Shown here piece after piece: positions 5,904 through 6,072 of a stretch of DNA of 6,072 bases. The number at the start of each line of letters is the position of its first letter. Within the stretch, counting starts at the first letter, position 1. The translations under genes and the position numbers were made by a program. Source of the DNA: an uncultured Clostridia bacterium (GTDB lineage Bacteria > Bacillota > Clostridia > Christensenellales > Pumilibacteraceae); assembly GCA_947627075.1 (NCBI GenBank), contig CANQUR010000097.1, positions 1 to 6,072 of the forward strand. The letters run 5' to 3'. Below the pieces are notes generated by a model that ran no database searches, was not told where the DNA came from, and worked only from the letters and a program-made list of their open reading frames with translations.

Positions 5904-6072
5904 ATGGAAAAAGCTATTTTGGGTAAAAAGCTCGGTATGCTTCAAATATTCGACGAATCGGGCTTGGCGGTCCCTGCAACGGTAGTTGAAGCGGGTCCCC
6001 TGGTGGTATTAGGTATAAAGGTAAAGGGTAAAGACACTCATGACGCAGTGGTATGCGGCTTTGAGGATGTCG
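5904..6072 (+). CDS. rplC: 50S ribosomal protein L3 (5' part)
   Basis: First 56 codons of L3; the gene runs off the right edge (full proteins have about 205-215 residues). L3 is an early-assembling large-subunit protein that reaches towards the peptidyl transferase centre. The start MEKAILGKKLGM, the following QIFDESG and the VVEAGP block are characteristic, and the rpsJ-rplC order matches the S10 operon, in which rplD, rplW and rplB normally follow. The ATG is preceded by GGAGGG (5891-5896), seven bases away. The usual GMTQIF block reads GMLQIF (Leu at residue 13), and the usual Cys after AGP is Leu, so this is a somewhat divergent L3. Confidence 0.95.
   Translation, partial: MEKAILGKKLGMLQIFDESGLAVPATVVEAGPLVVLGIKVKGKDTHDAVVCGFEDV

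Overview
The window looks like a chromosomal segment of a low-to-moderate GC Gram-positive bacterium (Bacillota, probably an uncultured Clostridia lineage). This is inferred from strong AGGAGG-type ribosome binding sites, near-consensus sigma-A promoters, a PyrR-type pyrimidine regulator, a clostridial-style multi-helix cardiolipin synthase, a stand-alone UvrA-like ATPase without the UvrB-binding insert, and a canonical rpsJ-rplC start of the S10 ribosomal operon. Nothing points to a phage, plasmid, insertion sequence or CRISPR array.

Layout, left to right. (1) 1-303: the last 100 codons of pyrR, closed by a clear intrinsic terminator (312-345). (2) 362-1954: an extended -10 promoter followed by a 508-residue cardiolipin synthase with both HKD motifs intact. 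(3) 2026-4502: a UvrA2-like DNA-damage or drug-resistance ATPase, split into two overlapping reading frames. The break at about 3040-3060 also lacks roughly 18-22 residues expected of the family, so it looks like a deletion of 3k+1 bases, either real or an assembly error. (4) 4542-4576: a strong bidirectional terminator between convergent genes. (5) 4597-5181, minus strand: mscL, a mechanosensitive channel with an enlarged external loop and a long charged/Ala-rich cytoplasmic linker, driven by a consensus promoter. (6) 5240-5575: a gene-free stretch holding an AT-rich tract, a 9-bp-arm inverted repeat over the -35 box, a perfect TTGACA-17-TATAAT promoter, and an RNA leader of about 200 nt rich in hairpins. 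(7) 5576-6072: rpsJ (S10) and the first 56 codons of rplC (L3), which continue off the right edge.

The genes are mostly housekeeping and independently transcribed: nucleotide control, membrane lipid synthesis, DNA-damage ATPase, osmotic safety valve, ribosome synthesis. I see no new multi-gene system. The parts most worth a second look are the control region of the S10 operon (palindrome on the -35 box plus a structured leader with a 9-bp long-range helix ending just before the ribosome binding site) and the broken uvrA-like gene.
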